Positions 46,998 through 57,183 are shown, numbered from the stretch's first letter. The stretch: DNA of 64,000 nt from Bolinopsis microptera (GCF_026151205.1 NC_087072.1:15166169-15230168), one strand, 5' to 3'. The notes: generated by a model not told the origin, from the sequence alone. Numbers and translations are program-made.

Positions 46998-47753
46998 TAA
47001 GAGATTATCAGTTTTTAGTACAAGATTGAAAATTAATTGTTCTTTGTTTGATAATATAGAATCCATTTGTAATCCACGTGTTTGAAAGTAATTATCTAGC
47101 ATCACGAAAAAATCAGTCTTCAATTCATAACTTGAAAAAAGATCAAAGCAGTCATCCTCTTGGCAGGCTTGGTTCTTTAAATGTTTCTCAATTGACCGCA
47201 GAGTCTTGGTTAGCATATTAGAGCCAGCTTTAAGTCTTGTCATTTTTCGTCTGCGCTTCACACGTGGATGATCATTGCTACTATATGAGGAACTTTCATC
47301 GTCTGTACTTTCATTGAGGTCATTGTCTTCATTTATTGATTCATTGTCACTTGAGTAATCCTTTGTAGAATCATCATCTTTATCTTCATCCATGCTATCA
47401 TCAGTGTCGGTAGGATATTCATCGTCCATACTATCACCTGAATTTTGTATTGCAAGATTGCATAGGGTGTAAAAAACAATATTAAACAGCTTGACAGTGT
47501 AACATTATTTTCAGATTTTCATGTTGTTTTTAAAACTTCGAATCTATTGAATTAAATTACCTGTCTTCGATAAGGAGTTCATCTCGTGTTTCTGATCATT
47601 CTTGTTTCCAGAGTTGTTTGTTGTAATGGTCTCATCATCAGACACATTTTTATTCTCATAGATGTCATTCTTACGATGGAAGCTATATCGATGACTGGCT
47701 AGACTGCGTGAACTAGCAAATGTTTTATCGCATAATTCACAGAAATTGCTCAT
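46908..47753 (-). CDS. Two-exon C2H2 zinc-finger protein with acidic middle
   Basis: Exon 1 is 47753-47561 and exon 2 is 47437-46908. The donor is GTAATT and the acceptor AAAATTCAG, joined in phase 1, giving 240 aa. One C2H2 finger lies at the N-terminus (FCELCDKTFASSRSLASHRY, residues 4-26). A strongly acidic Asp/Ser stretch follows (about 66-118), then a basic patch (RVKRRRK) and a helical C-terminal region (about 130-240) with LTKTLRSIEKHLK and LLILCKLINENIP. It is likely a nuclear or DNA-binding accessory protein of the element; no enzymatic motif. A TATAAATA lies about 85 bp upstream of the start (47836-47843). The last codons lie inside the terminal repeat, so the other repeat holds a duplicate of the 3' end. 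Confidence 0.8.
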
Positions 47754-47835
47754 GATGATTCCAATTAAAGTGTCAGAGCAGCAAAATTGATGCGTATGCT
47801 AGGGGCAAAAAGTGGAAATGATGCTGATTCTATTG

Positions 47836-47843
47836 TATTTATA
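47836..47843 (-). promoter_or_regulatory. TATA box for the zinc-finger gene
   Basis: TATAAATA on the minus strand, 83-90 bp upstream of the ATG at 47753. The distance allows a short 5' leader. The site is inferred from its sequence only. Confidence 0.45.
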
Positions 47844-48007
47844 CACAATTTTGGAAATTTCAATTTTTAGATGTAACTTTTTGCAATCATATAATGAAGC
47901 AATATACAGCTGACGCTGCAACATGTAGGAATACTTCCCAGTGGGGAACGCACCAGACAGGAGAAGGGGAATAAATTCAAATTCTACATCAACTAGTCAG
48001 ACGGAGA

Positions 48008-49786
48008 GTATCATTATATATCATATGTATCATTTTAGTTATCATTATATCATTTCAGCTATCATTATATCATTTTAGATATCATTATGTATCATTTTAG
48101 ATATCATTTTAGATATCATTTTAGATATCATTTTAGATATCATTTTAGATATCATTTTAGATATCATTTTAGATATCATTTTAGATATCATTTTAGATAT
48201 CATTATGTATCATTATGTATCATTTTAGATATCATTATGTATCATTATGTATCATTATGTATCATTTTAGATATCATTTTAGATATCATTTTAGATATCA
48301 TTTTGTATCATTATGTATCATTATGTATCATTTTAGATATCATTATGTATCATTATGTATCATTTTTGTATCATTTTGTATCATTTTAGATATCATTATG
48401 TATCATTATGTATCATTTTAGATATCATTATGTATCATTGTGTATCATTTTAGATATCATTATGTATCATTGTGTATCATTTTAGATATCATTATGTATC
48501 ATTATGTATCATTATGTATCATTATGTATCATTATGTATCATTTTAGATATCATTATGTATCATTATGTATCATTTTAGATATCATTAGGTATCATTTTA
48601 GATAACATTGGGTACCATTTTAGATAACATTATGTATCATTATGTATCATTTTAGATATCATTATGTATCATTATGTATCATTTTAGATATCATTATGTA
48701 TCATTATGTATCATTATGTATCATTTTAGATATCATTTTAGATATCATTTTGTATCATTATGTATCATTATGTATCATTTTAGATATCATTATGTATCAT
48801 TATGTATCATTTTTGTATCATTTTGTATCATTTTAGATATCATTGTGTATCATTATGTATCATTTTAGATATCATTATGTATCATTGTGTATCATTTTAG
48901 ATATCATTATGTATCATTGTGTATCATTTTAGATATCATTATGTATCTTTATGTATCATTATGTATCATTATGTATCATTTTAGATATCATTATGTATCA
49001 TTATGTATCATTTTAGATATCATTGGGTATCATTTTAGATAACATTGGGTACCATTTTACATAACATTATGTATCATTATGTATCATTTTAGATATCATT
49101 ATGTATCATTGTGTATCATTTTAGATATCATTTTAAAGATATCATTTTTAGATATCATTTTAGATATCATTATGTATCATGATATATCATTATGTATCAT
49201 TATGTATCATTATGTATCATTATTTATCATTATTTATCATTATGTATCATTTTAAATATCATCATGTATCATTGTGTATCATTTTAGATATCATTTTCGA
49301 TATCATTTAGATATCATTTTAGATATCATTATGTATCATTTTGTATCATTTTGTATCATTTTGTATCATTTTAGATATCATTGTGTATCATTATGTATCA
49401 TTTTAGATATCATTATTATCATTATGTATCATTAGTTATCATTTTAGATATCATTATGTATCATTATGTATCATTTTAGATATCATTATGTATCATTGTG
49501 TATCATTTTAGATATAATTATGTATCATTAATCATTATGTATCATTTTAGATATCATTATGTTACATTATGTATCATTTTAGATATCATTTTATATATCA
49601 TTATGTATCATTATGTATCATTATGTATCATTTTAGATATCATTATGTATCATTATGTATCATTATGTATCATTATGTATCATTATGTATCATTATGTAT
49701 CATTATTTATCATTATGTATCATTATGTATCATTATGTATCATTATGTATCATTATGTATCATTTCAGATATCATTGCATATCATT
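48008..49786 (+). repeat. Two-word satellite (ATCATTTTAGAT / ATCATTATGT), 1.8 kb
   Basis: The whole stretch is a string of two closely related monomers, a 12-mer and a 10-mer, plus rare variants (TTGTGT, TTTTGT). Their order is itself duplicated: the series near 48325-48560 recurs near 48773-49010, an offset of about 448 bp. It fills the space between the two genes of the Polinton-type element. Open frames across it are artefacts. Confidence 0.95.
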
Positions 49787-50088
49787 TAAGGCATCATTAT
49801 TTAGTTTTTATATCATTATGTATCATATCGTTTTTGAAATTAAAAAAAAAATGTATTATTACAAATTCTATTGTAATTTATTCATGATTTTTATGGTTCT
49901 ACTGATTTGATTAGGCGATTATAAGTAATTTGGAATACAATCAAGACACATAAATTCAAAAATGTGACAAATGAAAATTTGTTACAACAATTGGTAATGT
50001 TATCAAGATTCAAAAAGTCAGTATCAAAAATATTTGAATTAATCATTACATTTTTCCGTAATCAGACATGAAAAACAAATCAAATGTT
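49787..50088. other. AT-rich spacer downstream of the polymerase gene
   Basis: No gene. It holds the presumed 3' end of the polymerase transcript. Confidence 0.4.
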
Positions 50089-53000
50089 CTAAATCAGAAA
50101 ATCAATTTTAAATAGTTGTTTATGTCCATAACTTAATGTACTGATTCCATCGTCTAATATAAACTTTTTGTCGTCGAATCCTGATAGTCCACGCTTTTGT
50201 ACAACAATACTAGATATTTTATTGCCAAAAGTGCGAATTGTTTGAGACTTTGTTATTGTAGTGCATTGAGTGTTCAAAACTCTTCTATAGTCTTCGTGGC
50301 GGATCTTTCTTTGCGCTGTTTTAGAGATCCCTTTTGCAGTCACCGAATGACCGATGGAACAAGATGATGTGCAATCATGAGCTTTTTCACACTTGAACAA
50401 CAGCTTTTTGGTTACGACCGAGTACATTTTAGGCTTTAATGCAATAACTTCGCTGATTATTTCAGTCGGCTTTTCATCAGAGAACTTCCCTGGAACCTTT
50501 TTGTTTGCAGGGTCATGAAATCTTGCCAGCGGTGTACCGTTTAGATAGCCAGACAAATCCATTAGGTTCCGCATTCTGTACAAATCTTCATATCCATCCC
50601 TGGTGAAAACACCATAGATGAAGCTGTCGGTATCACTAAGGATAAGTTTGATGTCGGTTCCATATTTTGGTTTGAGAACATCATACCAGAACTCCCCCAT
50701 GATGTTTTTCGCATTTTCCAATACAATAAATCCACAAGCTATGGGTTTGTTCAGGACTAAATTGCGTTTTACTGATTGTACAACAGTTGTTTGGTCATCC
50801 AGCATGTGAAAACCAATGAACTGTGGTTTAGAAGTAAGACGTTTTGCAGATTTTTGATCTTTCACTATCTCAACATTTGTGCGATTTCTGAGACTTTCAA
50901 TAAACTTTCCGTAAATGGAGTTATTGGCAAGCTTAAAGAAGTCTTTCTCAAAATCCGATTGTGCATTTTGTCTTTTTGTGGAGTTGAATTCAATGTACGG
51001 AGTCACAAAATCTGTTTGGTCTGCGGCTAAAACCCGATGAATCTTTTTAACTTCAAGCCCTTTGTTGACGCATAACTGGAGGGTTTTCAGGGAGCATACG
51101 AAATGTTTCTTATCTTTCAAATCAGGAACAAGTTTGCGTGAGGCCTTAAACTTTTCACTGTGTAGTTCCAGAAACTTTTTGTTGAAGGGTGATAATTGAT
51201 GTTCTTCAATCATTTTGCTCTCCACAGCGAGGGGGTAATCATTGTGGTAGTCATGAAGAAACGCTGGATAGTGCAGATCAATTTCCAAAATATAGCATGT
51301 TTCCCCTTCTGGGTCTATCTTGGAAGTGTCAAGTAGATCTATTTCATCCCTGTCTAGCCATCTAAAATTCTTATATGGCAACTTGTACGACATTGACTTT
51401 CCATAAAGGTTATTTGCATCCACATAATGGATGAATGATGTAGGCTTTGTTGTGTCATGGTCGTCCAAATAAGGGTTGTTGGCTTTGAAATGACGATGGT
51501 TAACCGTAGTGACTCCTCCTCGCAGATTCTTCTCAATGAAGGTGTACATGTCAATGTCAGTCATGTACTCGATATTCACATTTGTCATCTTCAGCATCGC
51601 ATCCCAAGAAAATCCTGGAAAACTCATATAGTGACAACAGTCTAGGCCATAGTAGTCCAAGCAAAGTTTTCTAAAACTCTCAAATACATCACATAATATG
51701 AGAGCATCTGTTTTTACATAAATCTCCATGTAATCGAGCAAAGATTGACAGTTCATGGTTTTGTAGACATCTTGAGCTCGAGTGTAGTCAGCATCTGAGA
51801 TGTCTTCTTCCCTCAGTTTACTGTAAAACGCTTGCTTGGGTGGTAGGTTCTTCTCCGAGAAAACTGAGAAAGATGAAGCATAGTCATAGAAATATACGCC
51901 TTTTTCTGACAAAAGTTCGTAGTTTTCTGGGAACTCTTCTTTTAATTGCTTGAACTTTTCGACACCTGACTTTTTCATATTTGATGCCAATCTATCAAGG
52001 GAAGTAGAAAGAAATGCAAAGCTGTCCAAGAAAATAAAGTTGTCAGTAAAAACAGCTTTGAACTTTTCAAGTGTCTCAGGGATTACATCCAATCTCTCGA
52101 CTCGTTTTGTCAAATCTAGTAGGAAGAGGTTGAGATCATATCCTTTTAGGTTATGTGCAAATGCTGGAACTTTTTTAGATCTGTTGAAATAGTTTATGTT
52201 GCAGGAATTGCATGCTGCACCTCTGAAGTTATTCTTTTTCTGCAAGTGGTCATGATCTCGAACTGGGTAATTTTTTTCAGATTCCCAGTTCAATTTTCTG
52301 TTACAAATGTGACAGATTGTTGCACTCTTAAACTTCACTTCATCCTCGGGCGTCATATCTATTGAATGTTGGTTCTTTTCATAGCATTTCATCATTTTAT
52401 CATGTATCTTAGCTAGCTGTGATATGAATTCTTCAGTCACAACATTTGGATTTTCATGGCTAAAAGTGATCACTTCCGAGTTGTATTCCGAAAACTCTGA
52501 CACAGTAACGATGCAAAGGCTGCAAGGTACATGTTTTTGATACTTTTCTGTGTAGCTCGAGGTATCTTTTTTACTGCAGGTACTGTAAGGTACAGTTAGA
52601 CATTCAAAATCAAAGTAAACCGTAAACAGTTTTTTGTCTTGCTTATGTAATGCCTTAAACTCAATGACTCCTGGATCCGGCATCTTGACTAACTGATTAA
52701 TTCCTTGTTTACAGTTTTGGTAGTGAGTCTCATGGTTCTGTGAAGATACAAAACCATGCATACATTTTCGGCAGTAAAACATCGTGTGATGATGCTTAGT
52801 GCGATGTCTCATGAATGCGTTAAAATCTTTGATCAGTAAATAATGAGCAAATCCTTCATTTTCCAAGTAGAGTAGGTCAACTGGTTCGCCAATTTCACTG
52901 CCATGTTTTAACGGCAAAACACATTCTTCCTCAACACACCACTGGAAAACAGAAATTGAGACCTTATTCAACTCCTCAACTTTTGCTATATCTTTGATCT

Positions 53001-53559
53001 TTACTGGGAATTGAACCGTACCCATATTTATCTTCCCGATGTGAGACAGATACTTTGTGTGTCTATCAATATTGGAGCCTGTTGCAGGATAGAGCTTTGC
53101 CAAAAGGCAATACAAGAAGCATTTATTGTCTGAGGACTTAATGTTTAGAACTGATCTCATTTTACTTAGCTTCTTCGGAATGGAAACGTTGCCTGAAGCA
53201 GAAAGTGGAGAGTATTTTGCAATTTCGATATGTGCCCATTGCAATTCGTCAAAAATCCAACCACTTCCCAATCGTTCGTAGGTGTCAATTCCATGCCGAA
53301 TATAGCTCTTAGCACGTGACAGAAAGTCATCAACATTGTCTCCTAGTAGTAAGGGTTCACAAATTGACCTGAAAACCTTTTCAGATTGTCCCTCTTCTCC
53401 ATTGACATGCTTGTGGAATGATAGGGAAATGACTAGCTGTGCTTTAACAGGATGTGACTGTAAAATTTGGATAATCTTTTGCTTAGCTGCAGAGCATGAC
53501 TCCAAAAGAATTGTATCATAATCTGAACTTTTCGCAATGCTGAGATCAAACGACTTAAA
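50089..53559 (-). CDS. Polinton-type family B DNA polymerase, frame without intact N-terminus
   Basis: The frame is open from 53559 to the stop at 50089; residue numbers below count from 53505. A CxxC...H...C finger lies at 244-265. The 3'-5' exonuclease has Exo I DFE (299-301), Exo II HNLKGYD (451-457) and Exo III YVKTD (596-600). An HNH-like cysteine/DHDH block lies between them (398-435: CHICNR, VRDHDH, CNSCN), as in protein-primed polymerases of Polintons and linear plasmids. The polymerase has motif A DANNLYG (696-702), motif B KLANNSIYG (858-866) and motif C DTDS (958-961). The C-terminal DDKKFILDDG...TLSYGH matches Polinton polymerases. All catalytic residues are present. Its role is replication of the element from a protein primer. 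The upstream zinc-finger frame (53433-53864) overlaps out of frame, so one frameshift or an unusual junction separates them. Confidence 0.93.
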   Translation of the reverse strand, partial: FKSFDLSIAKSSDYDTILLESCSAAKQKIIQILQSHPVKAQLVISLSFHKHVNGEEGQSEKVFRSICEPLLLGDNVDDFLSRAKSYIRHGIDTYERLGSGWIFDELQWAHIEIAKYSPLSASGNVSIPKKLSKMRSVLNIKSSDNKCFLYCLLAKLYPATGSNIDRHTKYLSHIGKINMGTVQFPVKIKDIAKVEELNKVSISVFQWCVEEECVLPLKHGSEIGEPVDLLYLENEGFAHYLLIKDFNAFMRHRTKHHHTMFYCRKCMHGFVSSQNHETHYQNCKQGINQLVKMPDPGVIEFKALHKQDKKLFTVYFDFECLTVPYSTCSKKDTSSYTEKYQKHVPCSLCIVTVSEFSEYNSEVITFSHENPNVVTEEFISQLAKIHDKMMKCYEKNQHSIDMTPEDEVKFKSATICHICNRKLNWESEKNYPVRDHDHLQKKNNFRGAACNSCNINYFNRSKKVPAFAHNLKGYDLNLFLLDLTKRVERLDVIPETLEKFKAVFTDNFIFLDSFAFLSTSLDRLASNMKKSGVEKFKQLKEEFPENYELLSEKGVYFYDYASSFSVFSEKNLPPKQAFYSKLREEDISDADYTRAQDVYKTMNCQSLLDYMEIYVKTDALILCDVFESFRKLCLDYYGLDCCHYMSFPGFSWDAMLKMTNVNIEYMTDIDMYTFIEKNLRGGVTTVNHRHFKANNPYLDDHDTTKPTSFIHYVDANNLYGKSMSYKLPYKNFRWLDRDEIDLLDTSKIDPEGETCYILEIDLHYPAFLHDYHNDYPLAVESKMIEEHQLSPFNKKFLELHSEKFKASRKLVPDLKDKKHFVCSLKTLQLCVNKGLEVKKIHRVLAADQTDFVTPYIEFNSTKRQNAQSDFEKDFFKLANNSIYGKFIESLRNRTNVEIVKDQKSAKRLTSKPQFIGFHMLDDQTTVVQSVKRNLVLNKPIACGFIVLENAKNIMGEFWYDVLKPKYGTDIKLILSDTDSFIYGVFTRDGYEDLYRMRNLMDLSGYLNGTPLARFHDPANKKVPGKFSDEKPTEIISEVIALKPKMYSVVTKKLLFKCEKAHDCTSSCSIGHSVTAKGISKTAQRKIRHEDYRRVLNTQCTTITKSQTIRTFGNKISSIVVQKRGLSGFDDKKFILDDGISTLSYGHKQLFKIDFLI

Positions 53560-53864
53560 TTAATAAAGTACCCCGAAACTGAACTACAGTGCTCATCATT
53601 GTCCAGATGTTCATGAATCCCAGAGAAGCGATTGCATAAAGATTCATCGATCTGAGAGCGACACAGAAGCTCATGCCTTGTCAATTTGTCCGAGCGAAAC
53701 AACTTTTTACAGCTGTTGCAGGTTTCTTTGCTGTTGTGTGTCGGAAGATGATGTTTTAGATTATCAGCCCTCATCCTCTTGAAACATACCGGACACTCTT
53801 CAACTTGATGTTTGCCATGTTGGCTTTTTGCTGAAAATCTTCTCTTCATTTCTGTCGAGAGCAC
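53433..53864 (-). CDS. N-terminal zinc-finger part of the polymerase gene, out of frame
   Basis: Begins MLSTEMKRRFSAKSQHGKHQ. Two zinc fingers follow: CPVCFKRMRADNLKHHLPTH and CNSCKKLFRSDKLTRHELLC. Related Polinton polymerases carry such fingers at their N-terminus, so this is probably the true start of the same gene. The polymerase frame has a stop at 53560-53562. The switch from this frame to the polymerase frame must lie between about 53560 and 53433, through an indel or a very short intron. Beyond that point the residues here are likely meaningless. Confidence 0.7.
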   Translation of the reverse strand: MLSTEMKRRFSAKSQHGKHQVEECPVCFKRMRADNLKHHLPTHNSKETCNSCKKLFRSDKLTRHELLCRSQIDESLCNRFSGIHEHLDNDEHCSSVSGYFINLSRLISALRKVQIMIQFFWSHALQLSKRLSKFYSHILLKHS

Positions 53865-53865
53865 A

Positions 53866-54476
53866 GAAAATCAAACGTAACGAAAAATGCAGTTTGAGAA
53901 ATGAGCTGATGAAGGTCTCACTCCCCTTATATAGTCGATTGCAGAAAAATCAACTATTACTGAAAAGATCAAGTGTAAATCAGGATTTTGTCCTTGACCA
54001 GTTCAAAAACAGCAAAGAGAGCAGGTAAAATCAAACGTAACGAAAAGTGCAGTTTGAGAAATGAGCTGATGAAGGTCTCACTCCCCTTATATAGCCGATT
54101 GCAGAAAAATCAACTATTACTGAAAAGATCAAGTGTAAATCAGGATTTTGTCCTTGACCAGTTCAAAAACAGCAAAGAGAGCAGGTAAAATCAAACGTAA
54201 CGAAAAGTGCAGTTTGAGAAATGAGCTGATGAAGGTCTCACTCCCCTTATATAGCCGACTTCAGAAAAATGAACTATTACTGAAAAGATCAAGTGTAAAT
54301 CAGGATTTTGTCCTTGACCGGTTCAAAAACAGCAAAGAGAGCAGGTAAAATCAAACGTAACGAAAAGTGCAGTTTGAGAAATGAGCTGATGAAGGTCTCA
54401 CTCCCCTTATATAGCCGACTTTAGAAAAATCTACTATTACTGAAAGTGTCAAGTGTAAATCAGGATTTTGTACTTG
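53866..54476 (-). repeat. Four tandem 160-bp repeats, each with a TATA box
   Basis: The period is exactly 160 bp for the first three copies; the fourth is partial and diverged. On the minus strand each has CTATATAAGGGGAGTGAG (TATATAAG at 53926-53933, 54086-54093, 54246-54253 and 54406-54413). The first is about 62 bp upstream of the zinc-finger ATG at 53864, a proper core-promoter distance. The array looks like a multiplied promoter. Plus-strand frames of 66 codons in each unit fall in different phases and are by-products. Confidence 0.85.
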
Positions 54477-55348
54477 AATCAGAATTTTGTACTATAACAA
54501 AAATGTATGCAATTGACGAACAATAATTATCCTATAAACAAATTATTAAAAAAAGCTCGCTCAATTACTGACAGTGCTTAACATTTGCAATTGACTTGGT
54601 ACTAGTTCAAACTACATGCATCTCACATTACTCAGTTAGATTAATGGTCATACTGCAGTGCAAGGCTATTAGATTGTAAGCCGGGTTCGAATTCGCCTAT
54701 ATCTTTATATTGATCACTGCCTACTACATCTTACATTTCTCAATTTAGTGGGAGTTCCCACATACATTTGGATGGAGAGAACGCTCTCCTAATTCCGGTT
54801 TTTCACGGGAGTCGACCCCGAACTGCGATATAGCTGACTCATGGCACTGGAGATAGACTAAGATCTCTCTAACCGAGCCGTCAACATCAGCCTTATCACA
54901 GTAAATTTTGATTGCTTTTTTTTGAGTTTTGTAAGAGTAGCTTGACACAGATTTGAACACTGGATGTTCCGATTAACTGTCTGATAATTACAGGTGTACG
55001 CCACAGAGGGGCCCAAATTGATTCAATTACAGTGATATTTACAAACATATATAGATATATTGCAATGTTATTATGGTGTATCATGTTACCAATGAATTTG
55101 GTGCCTTTCCTAATAACAATTATGACGTGTACATTGCACAGTTATGTTTTCACCTACTGTACACTCTTGTAACTGTCATAACCATTTGCAGTTATGTAAT
55201 AATATCTTGTTGCATAGAGGAATATTGCTGCATCTACTGTTTTAGGCTGAGTTAATTAGTTGAATCTGGTTAGATTGATGGTAGCCAGCTGATTTCATTT
55301 AATTTCATCATTACACTGATAAAAATCTCCCCCACCCTAAGTCACTCT
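54477..55348. other. Right non-coding part of the Polinton-type element
   Basis: No gene. It holds the SINE-like heads and, at 55305-55348, a broken duplicate of an inner terminal-repeat segment (TTACACTGATAAAAATCTCC and CCTAAGTCACT; compare 55556-55603). That duplicate is evidence of past recombination at the inner edge of the repeat. Confidence 0.5.
54803..54888 (-). ncRNA. tRNA-like SINE head
   Basis: On the minus strand, GGCTCGGTTAGAGAG (box A-like) is followed about 50 bp later by GGGGTCGACTCCC (box B-like). This is the layout of a tRNA-derived SINE. A second box B-like GGGTTCGAATTC is on the plus strand near 54681. Pairing is poor, so a working tRNA is unlikely. Confidence 0.35.
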
Positions 55349-55879
55349 ATCCTTTGTAAACTTATAAATGAGAATATTCCCTTATTGAAATCAGTCGTTA
55401 AGAAATGTGACATGATCGTTAAGTCTTAAGTACTGAAAATTGCTGACGATTGACATTGTATTTTTAAATGTGTATGATTTTTTAAGTTTCAAACGGTTTG
55501 TCTTATTTCTCATAAAGTTTATTTATGATATCTAAATAATATAATAATTTCACCGTTACACTGATAAAAATCTCCCCTACGGTAACCCTAAGTCACTGTG
55601 TGTAAGCGCTATACTAGCAGCAGGGGGGGGGGGGGCTAGTCCTACCAGTCACAGAGTGAATATAACCAGCCGAAGCTATACCAAATCATAGCTTGGTAAC
55701 TGATCGACTGGCTCTCGACCGGATTCGAACCTGGATCTTCTGCTTGGGAGGCAATTGTGTTACCACTACACCACCCGGCCGACAAATTATTATTGATTAT
55801 GTGACATTACCATATAAGGAAATTGGGTAAATGGTGCCTAACTTTTAGGTGATACAGCGGGGCCATATTGTATACTACT
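55349..55879 (-). repeat. Right terminal inverted repeat of the Polinton-type element
   Basis: Partner of 46464-46997. It starts inside with a duplicate of the last codons of the zinc-finger gene (LINENIPLLKSVVKKCDMIV then a different end) and carries the second tRNA-like sequence. Confidence 0.92.
55713..55789 (-). ncRNA. tRNA-like sequence (Gly-CCC-like) in the right TIR
   Basis: Inverted copy of 46564-46637 with the same box A and box B. The two lie in opposite orientation and both would be transcribed towards the element's interior. Confidence 0.6.
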
Positions 55880-55885
55880 TCAGAG

Positions 55886-56325
55886 ATTGCGAGCAACAAA
55901 TTTTACCATCTCTGATATAATAATGTTTATTTGGGTCCTCTTTGGCTATCTGTTTCATCTCCAAGACCAACCGTAGATGGATAGCTCGATTTTCGGGTGA
56001 TTGATCTACAGAAATGAAAACAGTTTTATGATCCTGGCCTTGGCACTGTCTCAGATTTTTGGCTTTTACTAATAGAGTAATATCTGATAAACGGTACTAC
56101 AATTACCTAACGAAACTTTGACTGGTTACGTCTTGTCAGCTTCAAAACGTGGGTTTTCTCCAACCTGCTGAAAATTCTGTCAACTTTATCAGACAGCATC
56201 TCTTCGTCAGTCTCGTTTAAACCAATAATGAGCACATTCCTACTGCGATCCTCTTCAGATTGAACATTCCTAACAACGTTCTTCAAGTTCTCTGGCGTGA
56301 AAGTATGGCAGAGCTGGGGAAAAAG
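55886..56325 (-). pseudogene. Decayed LINE ORF1-like gene
   Basis: On the minus strand, NVVRNVQSEEDRSRNVLIIG then LNETDEEMLSDKVDRIFSRL, a break near 56115, and KAKNLR...HKTVFISVDQSPENRAIH and NKHYYIRDGKI. This two-part layout is common in ORF1-type proteins of invertebrate CR1/L2-like LINEs (RNA-binding accessory protein). At least one frameshift and stops separate the parts. The Polinton-type element is inserted at its 3' end. Confidence 0.6.
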
Positions 56326-56363
56326 TTAATTCGGTTGAATTGTTCTCTAAAGACTAGCAATAG

Positions 56364-57183
56364 GGCCACGTGATGGGTTTAAAGTTGGAAGTAACTACAT
56401 TGCTGATTTGGACTTCGCCGATGACCTAGCAACAATTACTGACAGCTTCAGCGAAATGGCCGCCTTTGCCAAAGCATTTCTGACATAGCAGCCCGTTATG
56501 GTCTCCTTATTAACATCGGAAAGACCAAATACATGTCCTATAACATCCCGCGACCTGTCAACTCAGACGATAGAGTCTTTATTAACGGCAACCCTTTAGA
56601 AGAAGTTCATGACTTTAAGTATCTGGGATCCTTTATAGCCTCAACAAGCAGAGACATCAATGTCAGGAAAGGCCTCGCATGGAAAGCTTTACAGAGTCTA
56701 GATGCTTTTTGGAAATCTAATATGTCCAGGAAGATCAAGACTAAGATTTTTCGAACTGCAGTAGAACCTGTTCTGCTGTATGGTGCAGAAACCTGGACTC
56801 TTAAAAAGGCTGATATCAGAGCACTAGACGGTGTTTATACTAGAATGCTACGAAGGGTCTTTGGTATCTCATGGAAATCACATACACCTAACTCCGTTCT
56901 TTACGGAAAGATTCCATCGGTGACAGATACTATAAAGACACGAAGACTTCGTTTTGCAGGACATGTCTACCGTCTACAGGACCAACCTGCTCAACAACTC
57001 CTTTTCTGGCAACCATCCTATGGCCAGCGTTATCGAGGACGACCACATAAGACCTTCCCGGACGTCCTACTTGAAGACACTGGAATGGAACCTGACCAGC
57101 TGCGTTTACTCATGTGTGATAGGGATAAATGGAGAGAAGCGTTGACACGAAACTCGTTCCAGATTTCATCTGGATCGACCTAG
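56364..57183 (+). pseudogene. Truncated LINE reverse transcriptase (RTE/CR1-like), C-terminal
   Basis: The first part reads YIADLDFADDLATITDSFSE (FADD catalytic box), then a frame break near 56480. From 56533 the frame is open: DFKYLGSFIASTSRDINVRK, LLYGAETWTLKK, RMLRRVFGISW and RLRFAGHVYR, to RGRPHKTFPDVL and the stop at 57181-57183. These are the post-catalytic and C-terminal parts of endonuclease-reverse transcriptases. It is 5' truncated with at least one frameshift, so inactive. Confidence 0.85.

Larger units (their letters stand above)
46464..55879. mobile_element. Small Polinton/Maverick-type element, 9.4 kb, complete ends
   Basis: The ends start AGTAGTATACAATAT (left) and its reverse complement (right). 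Terminal repeats are 46464-46997 and 55349-55879. The 6-bp direct repeat TCAGAG flanks both ends (46458-46463 and 55880-55885). AG-starting long terminal repeats, 6-bp duplications and a protein-primed-type family B polymerase are the marks of Polintons/Mavericks. Content on the minus strand: polymerase (50089-53864) and a zinc-finger gene (46908-47753). Between them is a satellite of about 1.8 kb. I see no integrase, packaging ATPase, cysteine protease or capsid gene; full elements are usually 15-20 kb. It is either a reduced derivative mobilised in trans or a distinct short lineage. Confidence 0.9.

Noticed and set aside
48087-49910. Several Tyr/His/Ile-rich frames of 60-130 codons
   Set aside because: They follow the ATCATT-type satellite and change frame with each monomer.
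53828-54348. Three repeated 66-codon plus-strand frames
   Set aside because: They arise from the 160-bp repeats, lie in different phases and oppose the polymerase gene, whose promoter they appear to be.
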